Shown: positions 1-10,802 of the stretch, one piece after another | How the letters are laid out: each line of letters opens with the position of its first letter | Position numbering within the stretch: the stretch's first letter is position 1 | Assembly (NCBI RefSeq): GCF_002079055.1 | Contig: NC_047499.1 | Location: 496,001 to 560,000 of the forward strand | Source of the DNA: Saccharomyces paradoxus | Lineage: Eukaryota > Ascomycota > Saccharomycetes > Saccharomycetales > Saccharomycetaceae | Length of the DNA stretch: 64,000 nt | Direction: 5' to 3' | Notes under the pieces: generated by a model | What the model saw: only the letters and a program-made list of their open reading frames with translations | What the model was told of the DNA's origin: nothing | Database searches by the model: none | Program-made: the position numbers and the translations under genes

Positions 1-1463
1 ATAATATACTTTAATGAAAAAAATTTATTTATTAATACAGCAACTCATTAGATTAGTCTAGGGTGGCAGTAAGCCTTTTTTTGTTCGCAATATGGGCACG
101 TGACGAAAGTGGGGAGTAAACATCTGAACTCAGTGGGTTCATGTTCAGAAAACTACAGGCCGGGTAAAACCAAAAATAAGGATGAATGTGTGCCAACGAT
201 ATCCACTCCGTTGGGAGGAGGGTACAAACGGGAGATGCCGCAATATGACACTTTTTGGATATGAACTTAGGGGTCCGCATAGAACCCTTTCCAGTGATAG
301 CCTTCATATCTTAGCTTTGAAATGTAGGTGCTTTTTTTTTTTAAGACGAAGTCACGATAAGGTTAAACAATTGAAGTGTTTGGGCAAAACTGTTATCGTC
401 ATTGAAAAGGCAATGGGTTAAAAAAAAATCTTAGCTGTTGTCAGCGGCTTAATACACAGGATTTCTTTATATACTAATTGTGGAAAAAAGGTATTTATAT
501 CGAAAAGTACTTAAGAAATTAACTGGCTTTTAAGTAAGGGGCTTCCCAATGTAATGACGTCCAATGTATTATTTTAAAACTACTTTAAATGGAAGAAAAT
601 TTGGAATGACACCTCAATTGTGGTCAATTACGATCAATGAGGTCCAACTCCGATGATATTCTAAAGAGATAATTTTCTGAGAAAAAGGATTTACTTTATG
701 GTGGTGGTTCTGGGCGTGGGAGTGAGAACTCGCAAACTAAACATTCTCTATGTGATGTATTCATATTTTTCCTATCAATGGGAATATCAATACATCTTTT
801 TTTAGATAAGGTGTGCTCCCAGTTTTCCTTACCAAAAAAGTGTGCAATTGGTGGGCTAATATCGCATTTGTTTGCCCTCATGTCTCTGCGCCTTAATCAT
901 TTAAGTTAGATATTAATGATCTATCATATCTATTTTTTCTGCCAACTCCCTTCTCGGAACGAGATGCGTGTGCAGTCTCAAATACTCTAATTCCTATTCC
1001 GTGCCTTAGGCGGACCTGAATGAACTTTTGGCTGCATGCCCAAGGGCTGGATAGAGATGATGTCGCCATAACCCAGCACGGCTATCTCGTTCCATCGAAC
1101 TTCTGCACGAAGTAAAATCCTCAAAATGTTTACCTCATCTCTCTTTCTCTGTGGATCTGCATCGTGCTAATGCATCAGGGAGGCTATCAAACACTCCTCG
1201 GAGTTTACGTATTTCTTAGACTTTTTTTTTTACTCTATTAACCAACATAGAATGATTATCGCTATATTGATGAACAACTCCTCAGTAAATACAGACCCAT
1301 TCAGGGAGTTTCGGGTACGGAGTACTGAAATACAAGAAAGTGTAAGTAAGCAGTATTTCCTGCTCAAGAACTGAGTTTTTAGCCGCACCTTCCACTCTTT
1401 TTTCGCTGAGTTTCTCAGTAAAGCAAACAAAAAGGAAAATAAACCGTATATTTACTAACTTAA
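1..1463. other. Intergenic region at the left edge, no convincing gene
   Basis: No reading frame here looks like a real protein; the short ORFs are AT-rich and unlike anything I know. By synteny RPL15B should lie to the left on the minus strand, but no part of it is visible. A CACGTG E-box lies at 97-102 and a Reb1-type site at 160-167. The stretch from about 950 to 1200 is less AT-rich than its surroundings and may hold promoter elements for the small gene at 1464. A TACTAAC splice branchpoint match sits at 1453-1459, just before that gene. Confidence 0.5.
160..167 (-). promoter_or_regulatory. Reb1-type site (CCGGGTAA)
   Basis: CCGGGTAA is the reverse complement of TTACCCGG, the core consensus of the general regulatory factor Reb1. 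The same 8-mer recurs at 1935-1942 (plus) and 2502-2509 (minus) around PKR1. Only the motif match is seen; occupancy is inferred. Confidence 0.35.
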
Positions 1464-1751
1464 ATGACCAGCCAGACTCTCCCTTCTCCTACTAGCGTCC
1501 TAACCTCTAGCGTTACCACTCCTGCTCCTGGTAATTGTAAGGACAAAGTCAGTACCATCACTTACATTGAAGTCAACACCAAAACTAGTGAAGGTTCCGT
1601 TTTTGTCGAGAGTATTTCTGGTAGCAGTACCGTTACTTATACTAAGGAGAACGCTGCCATTGGTATGATTGCTAATCCTGTCTCCTCGAAGTACGGTATC
1701 ATCGTGGCTGCATTTGCCGCCGTTTCCTTTGTCCTAGGTATCGGTATCTAA
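1464..1751 (+). CDS. NCW1: Small Ser/Thr-rich protein with C-terminal hydrophobic tail, probable NCW1 (YMR122W-A)
   Basis: This ORF encodes 95 residues. The N-terminal third is rich in Ser, Thr and Pro. The centre holds a GNCKDK motif and a strand-like segment (about residues 29-58). The last 20 residues, after SSKYG, are hydrophobic and look like a GPI-attachment signal or tail anchor. Position just upstream of PKR1 suggests NCW1/YMR122W-A, a poorly characterised ER or cell-wall protein. What is odd is the absence of an N-terminal signal peptide, although the tail resembles those of secreted GPI proteins. A stop codon lies directly before the ATG, and a TACTAAC followed by CAG overlaps the start. 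A spliced first exon is therefore possible, but I could not find a convincing 5' splice site and ATG for one. Homology is assigned by synteny; start uncertain. Confidence 0.6.
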   Translation: MTSQTLPSPTSVLTSSVTTPAPGNCKDKVSTITYIEVNTKTSEGSVFVESISGSSTVTYTKENAAIGMIANPVSSKYGIIVAAFAAVSFVLGIGI

Positions 1752-2077
1752 GAAATTCCAACTGAATATATATGGATGCCACTTAAGTCTTTTTTATTAA
1801 TCTATTTACCTATATATTTTAATCTGAATTTTTATCGGGTAGCTGGCATGTGGGAACTTTGACTGAGAATCCCAATGGCTCATTCGTATTTTAAGAATAT
1901 GGTAATGCAGTCATTTTCAACTCTTTGATGGTGTTTACCCGGAATATCTCGCTTGACAATGAATTTGAAATAAAGAAAAATATAGAGATGGTCTTCTTTT
2001 TGTCATAGCAAGAACATGTTCACTTAATTGATTAGGACCAAAGATCGGAAGAATATTACATCGAAAGGCTGTCAAAA
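1752..2077. other. Intergenic region, NCW1 3' end and PKR1 promoter
   Basis: This AT-rich spacer holds the 3' end of the small gene on its left and the PKR1 promoter. The only clear motif is a Reb1-type TTACCCGG at 1935-1942. Confidence 0.5.
1935..1942 (+). promoter_or_regulatory. Reb1-type site in the PKR1 promoter
   Basis: TTACCCGG matches the Reb1 core exactly and lies about 135 bp upstream of the PKR1 ATG, a usual distance for a factor that clears nucleosomes at promoters. Confidence 0.45.
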
Positions 2078-2446
2078 ATGGCCAATTTTTTCGTTAGATT
2101 GTGGGAAAGTGTATTCGAACCGGGAACCTCCCCTCAGCTGATCATCGCCACACACGTATCATTTGTTGCATTACTCCTAACTCTCCTTTGGCTCATTTAT
2201 GCTACAAACGGGAATATTCACTTCTATGCTCTTTTCTCTATATCACTTTTGCTCTGGTTCACGGTTATCTGGTTCATAAACGAATTGTCACAAGTCAAAT
2301 TGAAGGATAATGATGAGCTGGATAACGATGCCAATAAAAAGGAGGAAGTTGCTATTAAGAAAGACAGCAAAGACAAGCAAGAAGGCGGAAAATCCTCCAG
2401 TGCTGCTAGACGGACTCAAGCGCAATCTAGGTCGAGAAAAGCATAG
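2078..2446 (+). CDS. PKR1: V-ATPase assembly factor Pkr1
   Basis: Pkr1 (YMR123W) is a small ER membrane protein that works with other ER assembly factors to build the Vo sector of the vacuolar H+-ATPase. The product here is 122 residues, the length I remember for S. cerevisiae. The N-terminus starts MANFFVRLWESVF. Two hydrophobic segments at about 20-43 and 47-70 are the membrane hairpin. The C-terminal 50 residues are highly charged and end in a basic Arg/Ser tail (RRTQAQSRSRKA). Reb1-type sites flank the gene, one in its promoter and one just after its stop. It is the usual left neighbour of EPO1. Confidence 0.95.
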   Translation: MANFFVRLWESVFEPGTSPQLIIATHVSFVALLLTLLWLIYATNGNIHFYALFSISLLLWFTVIWFINELSQVKLKDNDELDNDANKKEEVAIKKDSKDKQEGGKSSSAARRTQAQSRSRKA

Positions 2447-2941
2447 ACATATACATAATTGACTACGTAATTATCATTGTTATTAGTATACTACAAAATT
2501 TCCGGGTAAATGTCTCAGTTGTAAATTTTTTTTTGTCCGCTTCAGGGTCTCCCCTGATTCTATTTTTTTTCGCATTCCTTTTTTTTCCAATTCAAATATT
2601 GGGCTTAATAGTGGACAAATGAAGCACATGCGGAAAACGTTAACGAGACGATTGGATAGAACGAGTCCTTTAGTATTGAGAACCTTTCAAATTGTAAAGA
2701 AATAGGCATTTTAAGTAACTGAATCGGCAGTACATTACATAGGAATTCTGATTTTGGTTTTCGAGACTGTCCTCCAATTTTATTTTTTTTTGGTTTACGG
2801 CTATAGCTAAATTTGGAGCTTTCCTTCATTGATTTTCAGCGTGCTATTAATAACCCTACAAAAAGTGTGAAGAGGTACCGCCTGATCCGATAAAGCAGTG
2901 AGATAAAAAGTGCTGTAAAGTATACATAACGGGATTTAATA
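2447..2941. other. Intergenic region, PKR1 3' end and EPO1 promoter
   Basis: This spacer carries several T runs (near 2527, 2563, 2579 and 2781) typical of yeast promoters and 3' ends, plus a Reb1-type CCGGGTAA at 2502-2509. I see no credible ORF or structured RNA in it. Confidence 0.5.
2502..2509 (-). promoter_or_regulatory. Reb1-type site downstream of PKR1
   Basis: CCGGGTAA (TTACCCGG on the minus strand) lies 56 bp after the PKR1 stop. Reb1 bound in this position can act as a roadblock terminator; it is also a possible distal EPO1 promoter element. Confidence 0.4.
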
Positions 2942-5758
2942 ATGGATGCAGGCTTATCGACCATGGCACCAAGAAACGGCCAGCCTTCTGCTAGAGTTAA
3001 ATTGAGAAATAACCTCTTGAATAATGATATAGGAGACATTGATATTCGGAATGAAACGCCTATTTCAAGGAACGGAAATGACAGTAATATCAACGTCCAG
3101 CCTTCCTCCATGCCGCTACAGCAACAGCAGCAGCAATACTACCGTAATGGCATGAATGAGGCTCCGATGCAAGCGCCACTGCAGCAACGTCAGATACCCA
3201 TGCAAATGTATCCACAGCAGCAACGGCAGCAACAACAATACAACTTTGATTATTCCAATTCACCTATGAATGGGATACCGTTGATGCAGCAAAATTTCAC
3301 CAAACCACCTCCAAGCAATAATCGTGATAGTATTAATGGTAAGAAAGCTTCCTCATTTACACAAAGCTCATTTTCCAATTTTTTCAAACATAAACACCAA
3401 TTTGGGAGGTCAAAGAAAAACACAAGGACAGGAGGTGGTGGAGATGGAGATGATGATGACGAAGTTATCTTGGAAGACTCCGCAAACTCGGACCTAACGT
3501 TCAATGACATTCAGACATTCGGCCACAAGGGTGGTGATAAATATGGATATGGTGGTGATTCTACTCCTATCATTCCCACACTAGTGACCAAAGACCGCGG
3601 AAATATGAGTAACACTGAGTATAGGAAGTATATTACTAATCAAAGGAAAACCGCAATGAATGCTATGGCCAAACAAAATAAAAATGGTTCCGCAGTTTCG
3701 TCGCCCCCTAGAGCAATGTCTTTGCAAAGTTTCCCGAATGGTAATCCCTTAATGCAAGCACCTACTCCTCATCCTAGATTTCAATCGAATAAAATAGTGA
3801 GCGCCAATTATTCAAGATCAAATTCGTTAATGAGTGGGCCTCCCGGACAATTTCAGCAGCCACAACAGCAACAAAGAATGCCACTGATGAATAATTATAA
3901 CAACCGGTCAGGGCAATTCCAGAATACCCCACAGCCTGTGATGCGTCCTGGGCAACAGCTGCCTCAACAACCGCGTACCCTGTCGTTAACTAATTCTCCA
4001 ATGTATGTGCCCCGAGCTCCTCGACCATTCGTACCTCATCAGCAGATATCGCAGAGGCAACAACAACCCCACCCAGTGTCGGAAAGCTATCGCGCAATGT
4101 CGCTACAAACTCAGAATATTCCCCAAGAGTTTAATCAATGGATGCCAAGTGATAACGACCATAAAGCTGTGTCACTCAAACAATCAATCAGTCAATCATC
4201 AAATTCTTCAAGAAATAATTCAGCTCATTCAATACCGAACGTACAAAACAAACCACTAAGTGCATTTTCTTCTTTATTATCTTCTACAGATGCCAAAGCA
4301 ATCCCTGATTCGACAAAGCAAGGATCGTCGCCACTAAAAAAACAAGTAAACATTGACCAACCTATTGAAAACAAGGGAAAATTAAATGTATTGCAATTAT
4401 CGGCCCCTCAACAAAACGAATTAAAGGAAAAAGAAAGGAAGCTAGCCGAAATGGAGAAATCCTTACGTGAGAGAGAAGCATTAATAGAAGAAAAGGAAAA
4501 GGAAAGGGCTGAGAGAAATGTTGAAGAAAATGAAGGCGAGGAAACTTCACATGAACCAGATGATTTAAATCTAAGACCTACAAGTGCGTTAGAAACAGGT
4601 TTAAGAGATCTTAAATTGGAGAGTGAAACCGCAGTCGCCAATAGAGCATCATTGTCGACTTTTTCGTCCACATTTAGTGATTCTCCTTCCAAGCAAAGAA
4701 TTATCAACACTAGAACTGGCATGTACAAGCTAGAAAACTCTACCGATATCAATGAATACGTGACTGCACAAGAGTTTCCCTTACCCGGAAAACATAATTT
4801 AAATTCGGATAATGGCGAAATAAATACCACGGATGAAGCCGAATCTGATAACAATAATAGTAAGAGGGCTTCTTTGTTGCAATCCATACCGGAAAGAGAT
4901 CCCAAAAGGAATATCTCATGTGCTACCATTAAGCGACGTCAATCCGATGACGATGACGGGAAACTGAGTAATATCAACATATCCATAAATCAGGAAAACA
5001 TCAATAATGATACTTTCCTATATAAGAAAAACAATCGCGATGGACATTTATCCGCAGCTTCCAATATGTCTAGCTCTTCTCGCAGATCATTCATTTCCAA
5101 TACACTACCGTTGAATATTGATTCCGCTTCAGAATCTGATAATTTCATATCGCGTACGGATGGTTCACCCGCCAAGATGAAGACAGCCCCAGTTAACTGG
5201 GGCAAGGATGGTACGAATGCTTTCGAAGAAGACTTCAGTTTTGATAATACTTTGGCCAAACCATATGAACCAGTATATGCTAGGAGAGGAGACATGACTT
5301 CTGCTGAATCAACCGGTGGAGAAAATAGCTCTCAATCCAAGATGATAACAATATCTGGTGAACAATTGAATTTAATAACGGAAAATAAAGAACTGATGAA
5401 TGAGTTGACACTCGTGTCTACCGAATTAGCAGAATCGATAAAAAGAGAAACTGAGTTAGAAGAAAGAATACGCCTGTATGAAACCAATAATTCAGCACCA
5501 ACCTTTGACGATTCCTCAAGTGTATCTTTTTCTGACTTTGAAAAGGAGTTAAGGAAAAAATCCAGCAAAATTGTGCAATTGATCCAGCAATTAAATGACG
5601 AGAGATTAAAGAGATTCATTGCGGAGGAGCAGCTATTACTCCAAGAAAACGGCACCAAACCCAGTTCTATAGAACTGGTTGGAAGAATTGAAAACTTGAA
5701 TAAACTTATTGACGAGAGAGATTCAGAAATTGAAATGCTTAGAGGACATTTACAATAG
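2942..5758 (+). CDS. EPO1: Epo1, ER-polarisome tethering protein
   Basis: Epo1 (YMR124W) links the cortical ER to the polarisome at the bud tip and interacts with Scs2 and septin-associated proteins. The 938-residue product is close to the S. cerevisiae length (about 943). The first ~450 residues are low-complexity and rich in Gln, Asn, Pro and Ser, with Gln runs near residues 60-66 and 95-99. A Lys/Glu-rich coiled coil occupies roughly 480-525. Another long coiled coil covers about 805-938 and ends the protein. An acidic run (DGDDDD) lies near residue 170. No membrane segment or enzymatic motif is visible, which suits a scaffold. The small length difference is probably repeat-length variation in the Gln/Asn tracts. 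Confidence 0.93.
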   Translation: MDAGLSTMAPRNGQPSARVKLRNNLLNNDIGDIDIRNETPISRNGNDSNINVQPSSMPLQQQQQQYYRNGMNEAPMQAPLQQRQIPMQMYPQQQRQQQQYNFDYSNSPMNGIPLMQQNFTKPPPSNNRDSINGKKASSFTQSSFSNFFKHKHQFGRSKKNTRTGGGGDGDDDDEVILEDSANSDLTFNDIQTFGHKGGDKYGYGGDSTPIIPTLVTKDRGNMSNTEYRKYITNQRKTAMNAMAKQNKNGSAVSSPPRAMSLQSFPNGNPLMQAPTPHPRFQSNKIVSANYSRSNSLMSGPPGQFQQPQQQQRMPLMNNYNNRSGQFQNTPQPVMRPGQQLPQQPRTLSLTNSPMYVPRAPRPFVPHQQISQRQQQPHPVSESYRAMSLQTQNIPQEFNQWMPSDNDHKAVSLKQSISQSSNSSRNNSAHSIPNVQNKPLSAFSSLLSSTDAKAIPDSTKQGSSPLKKQVNIDQPIENKGKLNVLQLSAPQQNELKEKERKLAEMEKSLREREALIEEKEKERAERNVEENEGEETSHEPDDLNLRPTSALETGLRDLKLESETAVANRASLSTFSSTFSDSPSKQRIINTRTGMYKLENSTDINEYVTAQEFPLPGKHNLNSDNGEINTTDEAESDNNNSKRASLLQSIPERDPKRNISCATIKRRQSDDDDGKLSNINISINQENINNDTFLYKKNNRDGHLSAASNMSSSSRRSFISNTLPLNIDSASESDNFISRTDGSPAKMKTAPVNWGKDGTNAFEEDFSFDNTLAKPYEPVYARRGDMTSAESTGGENSSQSKMITISGEQLNLITENKELMNELTLVSTELAESIKRETELEERIRLYETNNSAPTFDDSSSVSFSDFEKELRKKSSKIVQLIQQLNDERLKRFIAEEQLLLQENGTKPSSIELVGRIENLNKLIDERDSEIEMLRGHLQ

Positions 5759-6008
5759 GTAAATGATGCATTTCATTGTATATATTACTTAGTGCACCAA
5801 AATCATACTGTGTACGTATAAAGTCATTTTACACGTAGGGTTAGCTTTTTCAGGTCGTCCTTGAAAAAGTTGGAAAAAAATAAATTTCACACTTAATAAC
5901 AGATAGAAGTACATAGTGGTTGAGAGGAAGCACAGGAGGTATATTGCTAATCAAAACGGCTTTGGTATATACGTTTGGGGCCACAATTGCATCATAAATA
6001 CATTAGAG

Positions 6009-8916
6009 ATGTTCAATAGAAAAAGAAGAGGAGGTATGTTTTAAAACCATTGTTTTCCGAAGGTTCGTTCTAGAATGTATACATCAAGGCCAATCAAGAT
6101 GGCACTTCCATTTTTGTCAGTTAGTACGGTGTGTGACAGAATAGTGTACTTTTGTGGCACAGAGAAGTGGAGAACCTGTACACGTCAGAATAAATAACGA
6201 GTAGCGACCTTCCTTATTTTACTTTCCATCGTTACTTTGTTTTGCATTCTCACTGTTATCTGGTTGGCTTGGTTTTTAGAAACACAATCATTCAGGTTCA
6301 TTCAAATTACTAACATACCCAACTTTGACAACCTTGCATATGATCTTACCTTTAGACTTCGATGAAGACGAAAACTACCGTGATTTTAGGCCTCGCATGC
6401 CTAAAAGACAGAGAATCCCACCTGTTGTTCAATTATGTAAAGAAATGATGCCCGATATTCGCACTATTGGTGAATCTGTCAAGGCCTTTGAAGACGATAT
6501 CAAATTCTTGAGTGAAGCTATAATGAACGAGTACGGTCATGAGGACTACTTTAATGATGCTTTATTGAGCACTTTTAATGCTGTTGTTGTGGAGCAACCA
6601 CAGAAACAAGCTGCTATTGCTCTCTTAACCATGGTTGTTAATTCAAAAAATAATGTTGCCGGGAAGAGTATTATCAATTTCTTTTTCGAAGAATTACAGA
6701 AATGGTGTAAGCAGACATATAACGAAGAATTCAAGATTACTTCGAATGAAACCGGGCCATGGAATAAGATCAAGTTGATCTTAAGATTTTTATCCATCCT
6801 GTCGCCAATGTTTTTAGTCGATGAACTAACCAATATCTACAAAAAATTATTTGAGTTGAGTATCGAATTAAACAACCTAGATCCAAATAACAGGGTTCCG
6901 CTATCTGAAGCAATTTACACCAATACGATACTAAATATCCCATATTTGTTCTTTTTTAATAGGAACAATGACGGTTTGAGAACAAAAGTAGAAGAGTTAC
7001 TTGCATACGTTGAGCAACACTATCTAGTTAAAACAACAGACATAAATCTATTAAGGGAATACAATGGTGAATCTCCATATGAAATGGTAGAGCTTGTCCA
7101 AGTCGCATTACCAAACGTCAAGAAGGCCCTTATCAACAACATGGAGCAACTTAATGAATTGTTCCCTGATTGGAACCATTTGTTAACTCCCCAAACTGGT
7201 GATGAAGGATTCAATGACGCTTTGACCCTTCCATCAGTAGAAGAGTTGAAAACTTTCGTACGTTTGAGTAAAGGCTTCGGTTCCGTCGATAGCATGTGGA
7301 AGACACCAAGGTATGCTTTCCATGTTTACTTACCAAATTCTGCTGGTAATTTCGAAACCGTCGTACCAATCAACACTTATGCTGGTCAACTATTCAACGA
7401 TATCATAATCGATCTAGTGGAAAGTTTAGAATTCAATAGAAAGGAAGTGGCCAGACAAGTGATAACCTTAGATCTTTTTTTCAAAGCCGGTATATTTACA
7501 GAACCAGGCGAATCTATTGCCCAATTAATCGCCACTTATGAAGAAAACCCATTGGCTTCTACGTTCAAGATAGAAGATTTGGCTATTGAAACTATCTTGG
7601 GACTTATCTTTAAATTACCTAGCGTTTCCCAGCCTTTTGCATACTTTTACACTTTGTTGGTGGATATTTGCCAAAATTCTCCAAAAGCAATTGCTCCTGT
7701 CTTCGGTAGGGCATTTAGGTTTTTTTACAATCATTTGGATTCGTTGGATTTTGAACTAAAATTGAGATATTTGGACTGGTTTTCTATTCAAATGAGTAAC
7801 TTTAACTTTTCTTGGAAGTGGAATGAATGGGAAGACGATTCAATTAAATTTGGCAGGTATTTTTATAACCCGAAGGTAAATTTTGCCAAGAATTTGATTC
7901 AAAAAGAGCTACGGTTGACTTCGAATTTTTCAGAAGTGGAGGACAGCTTACCGCAAGAATTCACGAAGTATTTGGATACTTCTTATATCCCAAAAGATCA
8001 ATTGATTAACTACTACCAATCATTATTCACTGGTTACTCGGTTGAAGAAGATTCCATTAGAAAAAATGATTTATATTTTAGACAAGAAGGTGTGCCCATG
8101 GAAAACATAGTTCGTAAAATCTTAGATTATACCCACAAAGCAAACAATTCTAGGGAAGTCACTGAATTAGAAAGCATTTTAGATGAGTTAAAAAACGAGC
8201 ATGGTTCTATAATTTCGGATTTTAACAGATTTGTCATCATACTGTTAGTTCAAGCTGTTGCAGACTCCGGTAGTAGATCTCTATCGCATGCTAATAAATA
8301 TATCAATGATTTGAAAGAAGATCTCAAAACCATACTTGCAAAGATTGAATTGAGTGTCGAGGCAAAAGAGTACATTATAATCGAAGCCGTCCTAACATTC
8401 TGGAATGCCAACCCTCAGACAGGTTTCTTGGTAGCAGATGCCTTCAAATATGCAGGTTTGATTACCTCTAGAACCATTTTTACGTTTATATTTAACGAAA
8501 CTGGTTTGAAGAATAATGGTTTGATTGAAGCCACAGCCATTGAAGCTGTCTTTAGAAATTTATCTCAACAAATCTCAGAAGAGAACGAAAGTGGAAATAA
8601 TTTTGAGTTCGTTTTCGAAAGATTGTGTACCATTGCCAACAACACTATAGACTTACTGGATGTCAATCCTGATGAAGATATTGAAATACCAAAAGTAAAC
8701 GGTGAAATGGACATTGACGATATTGAAGGTGATAACCTGGATTTGAGATGGAAATATTTTACAGTGATTGGGTTTATTAAAAGTATATTAAGAAGATATT
8801 CCTACGAATATCGTGAGTTAGCAGACAAATTCATTGCCGGTATTGATAGCGCTATTCCACATGAGTCAACAAGGAGAATAATTTTGAATTGGATCCAGGA
8901 AACGAAGGAAATTTGA
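6009..8916 (+). CDS. STO1: Nuclear cap-binding complex large subunit Sto1/Cbc1 (spliced)
   Basis: Sto1 (YMR125W, CBP80 orthologue) binds Cbc2 to form the nuclear cap-binding complex, which acts in splicing, mRNA export and decay. Exon 1 is 6009-6033, encoding MFNRKRRG plus the first base of the next codon. The intron is 6034-6355 (322 nt), with GTATGT at the donor, TACTAAC at 6308-6314 and TTTAG at the acceptor. Exon 2 is 6356-8916. Splicing gives 861 residues, the S. cerevisiae length. The in-frame ATG at 6325 lies inside the intron and is not the real start. The short exon 1 supplies basic residues, and more follow (RMPKRQR), forming the nuclear-localisation region. The body is helical, as expected for the MIF4G-like repeats of CBP80. 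Confidence 0.97.
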
Positions 8917-9229
8917 AAAATTGGAAAGACGGCTTAGATTTGTTATCACCCCTACTGTTTAAGTTTTAAACTATGTCACATACCTAGCGTAATTTTCCTA
9001 TATATGAGATATCAGCTTTACATAAAAATATTATTGAAATTGTACCTATAATAATAAATTTGACACTTTATTACGTAGAAACCCTTCCAAATGCGTGAAT
9101 ATCATTTTCCTCTATCATTTTTCACTTAATTATGATTACGATTATTAAATTATTATCTTTATTGTTGTTGCGTATATAATACAACCTGAATGGTATGCTA
9201 CATTATGCTATGCTATTGATGAAGCGCTC
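8917..9229. other. Convergent 3' region between STO1 and DLT1
   Basis: This AT-rich spacer separates two convergent genes. It holds TA-rich efficiency elements and A-rich positioning elements of the yeast polyadenylation type, and no ORF I would support. Confidence 0.4.
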
Positions 9230-10258
9230 TTAATGACGAATTACACTTCTATAACTATCCGCTTCGGAAATTTTGACACGGAGTGGGTTATAATCGGAAT
9301 CCGTCTCCAAAGGATGTTCTTCAGAATTAGTCAGGTCTACACCTGATGAAACATGCCTTGCCACGGTACTTAGGCTACTTTCTCTAACCAAATGTGTAGG
9401 CGGTTCGGGAAAGTAATGCATATCATCTTGTGCGTATTCATTTTCATCAAATGGATTTATCGAATATCCTGATTCAGTTGTTCCAACATTATTTGAACTG
9501 CCGTTTAATTTGAAATTATGTAAATTTGCAAACGAAGTGTCTCTTGTTAATGACACTTCACCAAAATAGAGACAAAATTTAACAAACTTTATGAATTGGT
9601 CTCTCGTGACATCTTTGCCAGAAAATCTAATTGTTTCATATAAATCAATAAACTCTTTAGCTTTCTCTAGTTGAATTTTATTGGCATTGTGATTAACGAA
9701 TTGAGAGTTCACCACATCAGCAAAGGTATCCTCTAATTTCATTCTAACATCTAAATTGTTCAGAAATAGCCCATGGTATTTCAGTCTATCCGTTAAACTC
9801 TTTATACAATCAGCATAGTTTAGGTATTCTGGAAATAACTTTTCATTTGATGGGTAGTCACATCTCCTTGGAGGTTCCAGTCCGTCATGAATAACAGGGT
9901 CCTTTGGTTTCTTAAGAAGAATTGTTAACTCCTTCGACCTTTCCATATTTTGCAGCACTGCTTCTCGACTGGAACGATGCGGGAGATCGGCTGGTGTGAT
10001 TGGAATATATCTTCTTGGTATATCTTTTAAACAACTCTTATGAAATAGCATTCTTCCGATAATAATGAAGATACAAAAAACTCCAAAAACAACTAAAGCG
10101 CCAACAACAATGAACGTATTAAAAGCATTGTTTTCTGATTTAGAAGCTTGTGCAATGGAATCTATGGGTAATACTACTGAAAACCCAATCAAAAGTATCA
10201 AGGAAACGAAGAGGGAAGCTTTATATAACCACGACTTGAGTTTTGCTAATCCGGACAT
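9230..10258 (-). CDS. DLT1: Dlt1, two-span membrane protein
   Basis: Dlt1 (YMR126C, defect at low temperature) is a membrane protein whose biochemical role is unknown to me. The 342-residue product has two hydrophobic segments, at about 11-33 and 45-68, and then a ~270-residue hydrophilic C-terminal region. That region contains a conserved-looking [20 protein letters not shown] stretch directly after the second span and a Ser/Thr-rich tail ending SYRSVIRH. The assigned start gives [15 protein letters not shown], matching the S. cerevisiae N-terminus as I recall it. It converges on STO1 and is separated from SAS2 by about 540 bp. Confidence 0.93.
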   Translation of the reverse strand: MSGLAKLKSWLYKASLFVSLILLIGFSVVLPIDSIAQASKSENNAFNTFIVVGALVVFGVFCIFIIIGRMLFHKSCLKDIPRRYIPITPADLPHRSSREAVLQNMERSKELTILLKKPKDPVIHDGLEPPRRCDYPSNEKLFPEYLNYADCIKSLTDRLKYHGLFLNNLDVRMKLEDTFADVVNSQFVNHNANKIQLEKAKEFIDLYETIRFSGKDVTRDQFIKFVKFCLYFGEVSLTRDTSFANLHNFKLNGSSNNVGTTESGYSINPFDENEYAQDDMHYFPEPPTHLVRESSLSTVARHVSSGVDLTNSEEHPLETDSDYNPLRVKISEADSYRSVIRH

Positions 10259-10802
10259 CTACTGCTAAGTATGGATAATCCTGTCTATAAATAGTATCAG
10301 GCCAACGCTGTATAGTGAAATCTTTTCTAATAAATTTCAATGCGTTTTGTTCTGTTTAATCTCCCCACTTACTTTTATATTTGAGCGCAATGATTTTATT
10401 GCAAAACACGAACCTTTAATATCTCTCGTACTCCTGGCTAATCCCAGTTCAACATCACCACAAAAGAAGGTTCCCTTTATCCTTTTATCTCCTTTTCTGC
10501 CTTCTTATTTTTGCATTCGTTATGATGCGTATATTTGTTATGTCCTTGTTCGTCATCGAAAAACGGGCCTAAAAACAGCTAATAAAACGTAAACCTATTA
10601 ATGTCTTTTGCAATGAAAGACATTTATACTATAAAAGAAAGTGAAAATTTTGTAGCTAAATAAATTTGGTATATTATTTCCTCATTTTTAACCTCGTCAG
10701 GTAAATTTCTTCCGTTTGTAGTTGTCTATACAGCAATTCACCGAGCATTATTCTATCTTGAACTAATTATGCAATTATTATTATACATCCTAAATTCGAT
10801 TC
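10259..10802. other. Intergenic region, DLT1 promoter and SAS2 3' end
   Basis: This 544-bp AT-rich region has DLT1 starting leftwards and SAS2 ending on the right. The plus-strand ORF at 10347-10592 is composition-driven. No conserved motif stands out. Confidence 0.4.

Noticed and set aside
1342-1471. Intron model GTAAGT (1342) to CAG (1471) for the NCW1-like gene
   Set aside because: The frame required upstream of 1342 has a stop at 1286 and no ATG after it, so no coding first exon results.
2101-2310. ORF overlapping PKR1 in another frame
   Set aside because: This is an out-of-frame shadow of a certain gene.
4408-4929. 173-codon minus-strand ORF in EPO1
   Set aside because: It is a Ser/Leu-rich antisense shadow of the Glu/Lys-rich coiled coil of EPO1.
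6325-6355. ATG at 6325 as the STO1 start
   Set aside because: It lies inside the intron after the branchpoint. The spliced start at 6009 gives the family length and the conserved MFNRKRRG N-terminus.
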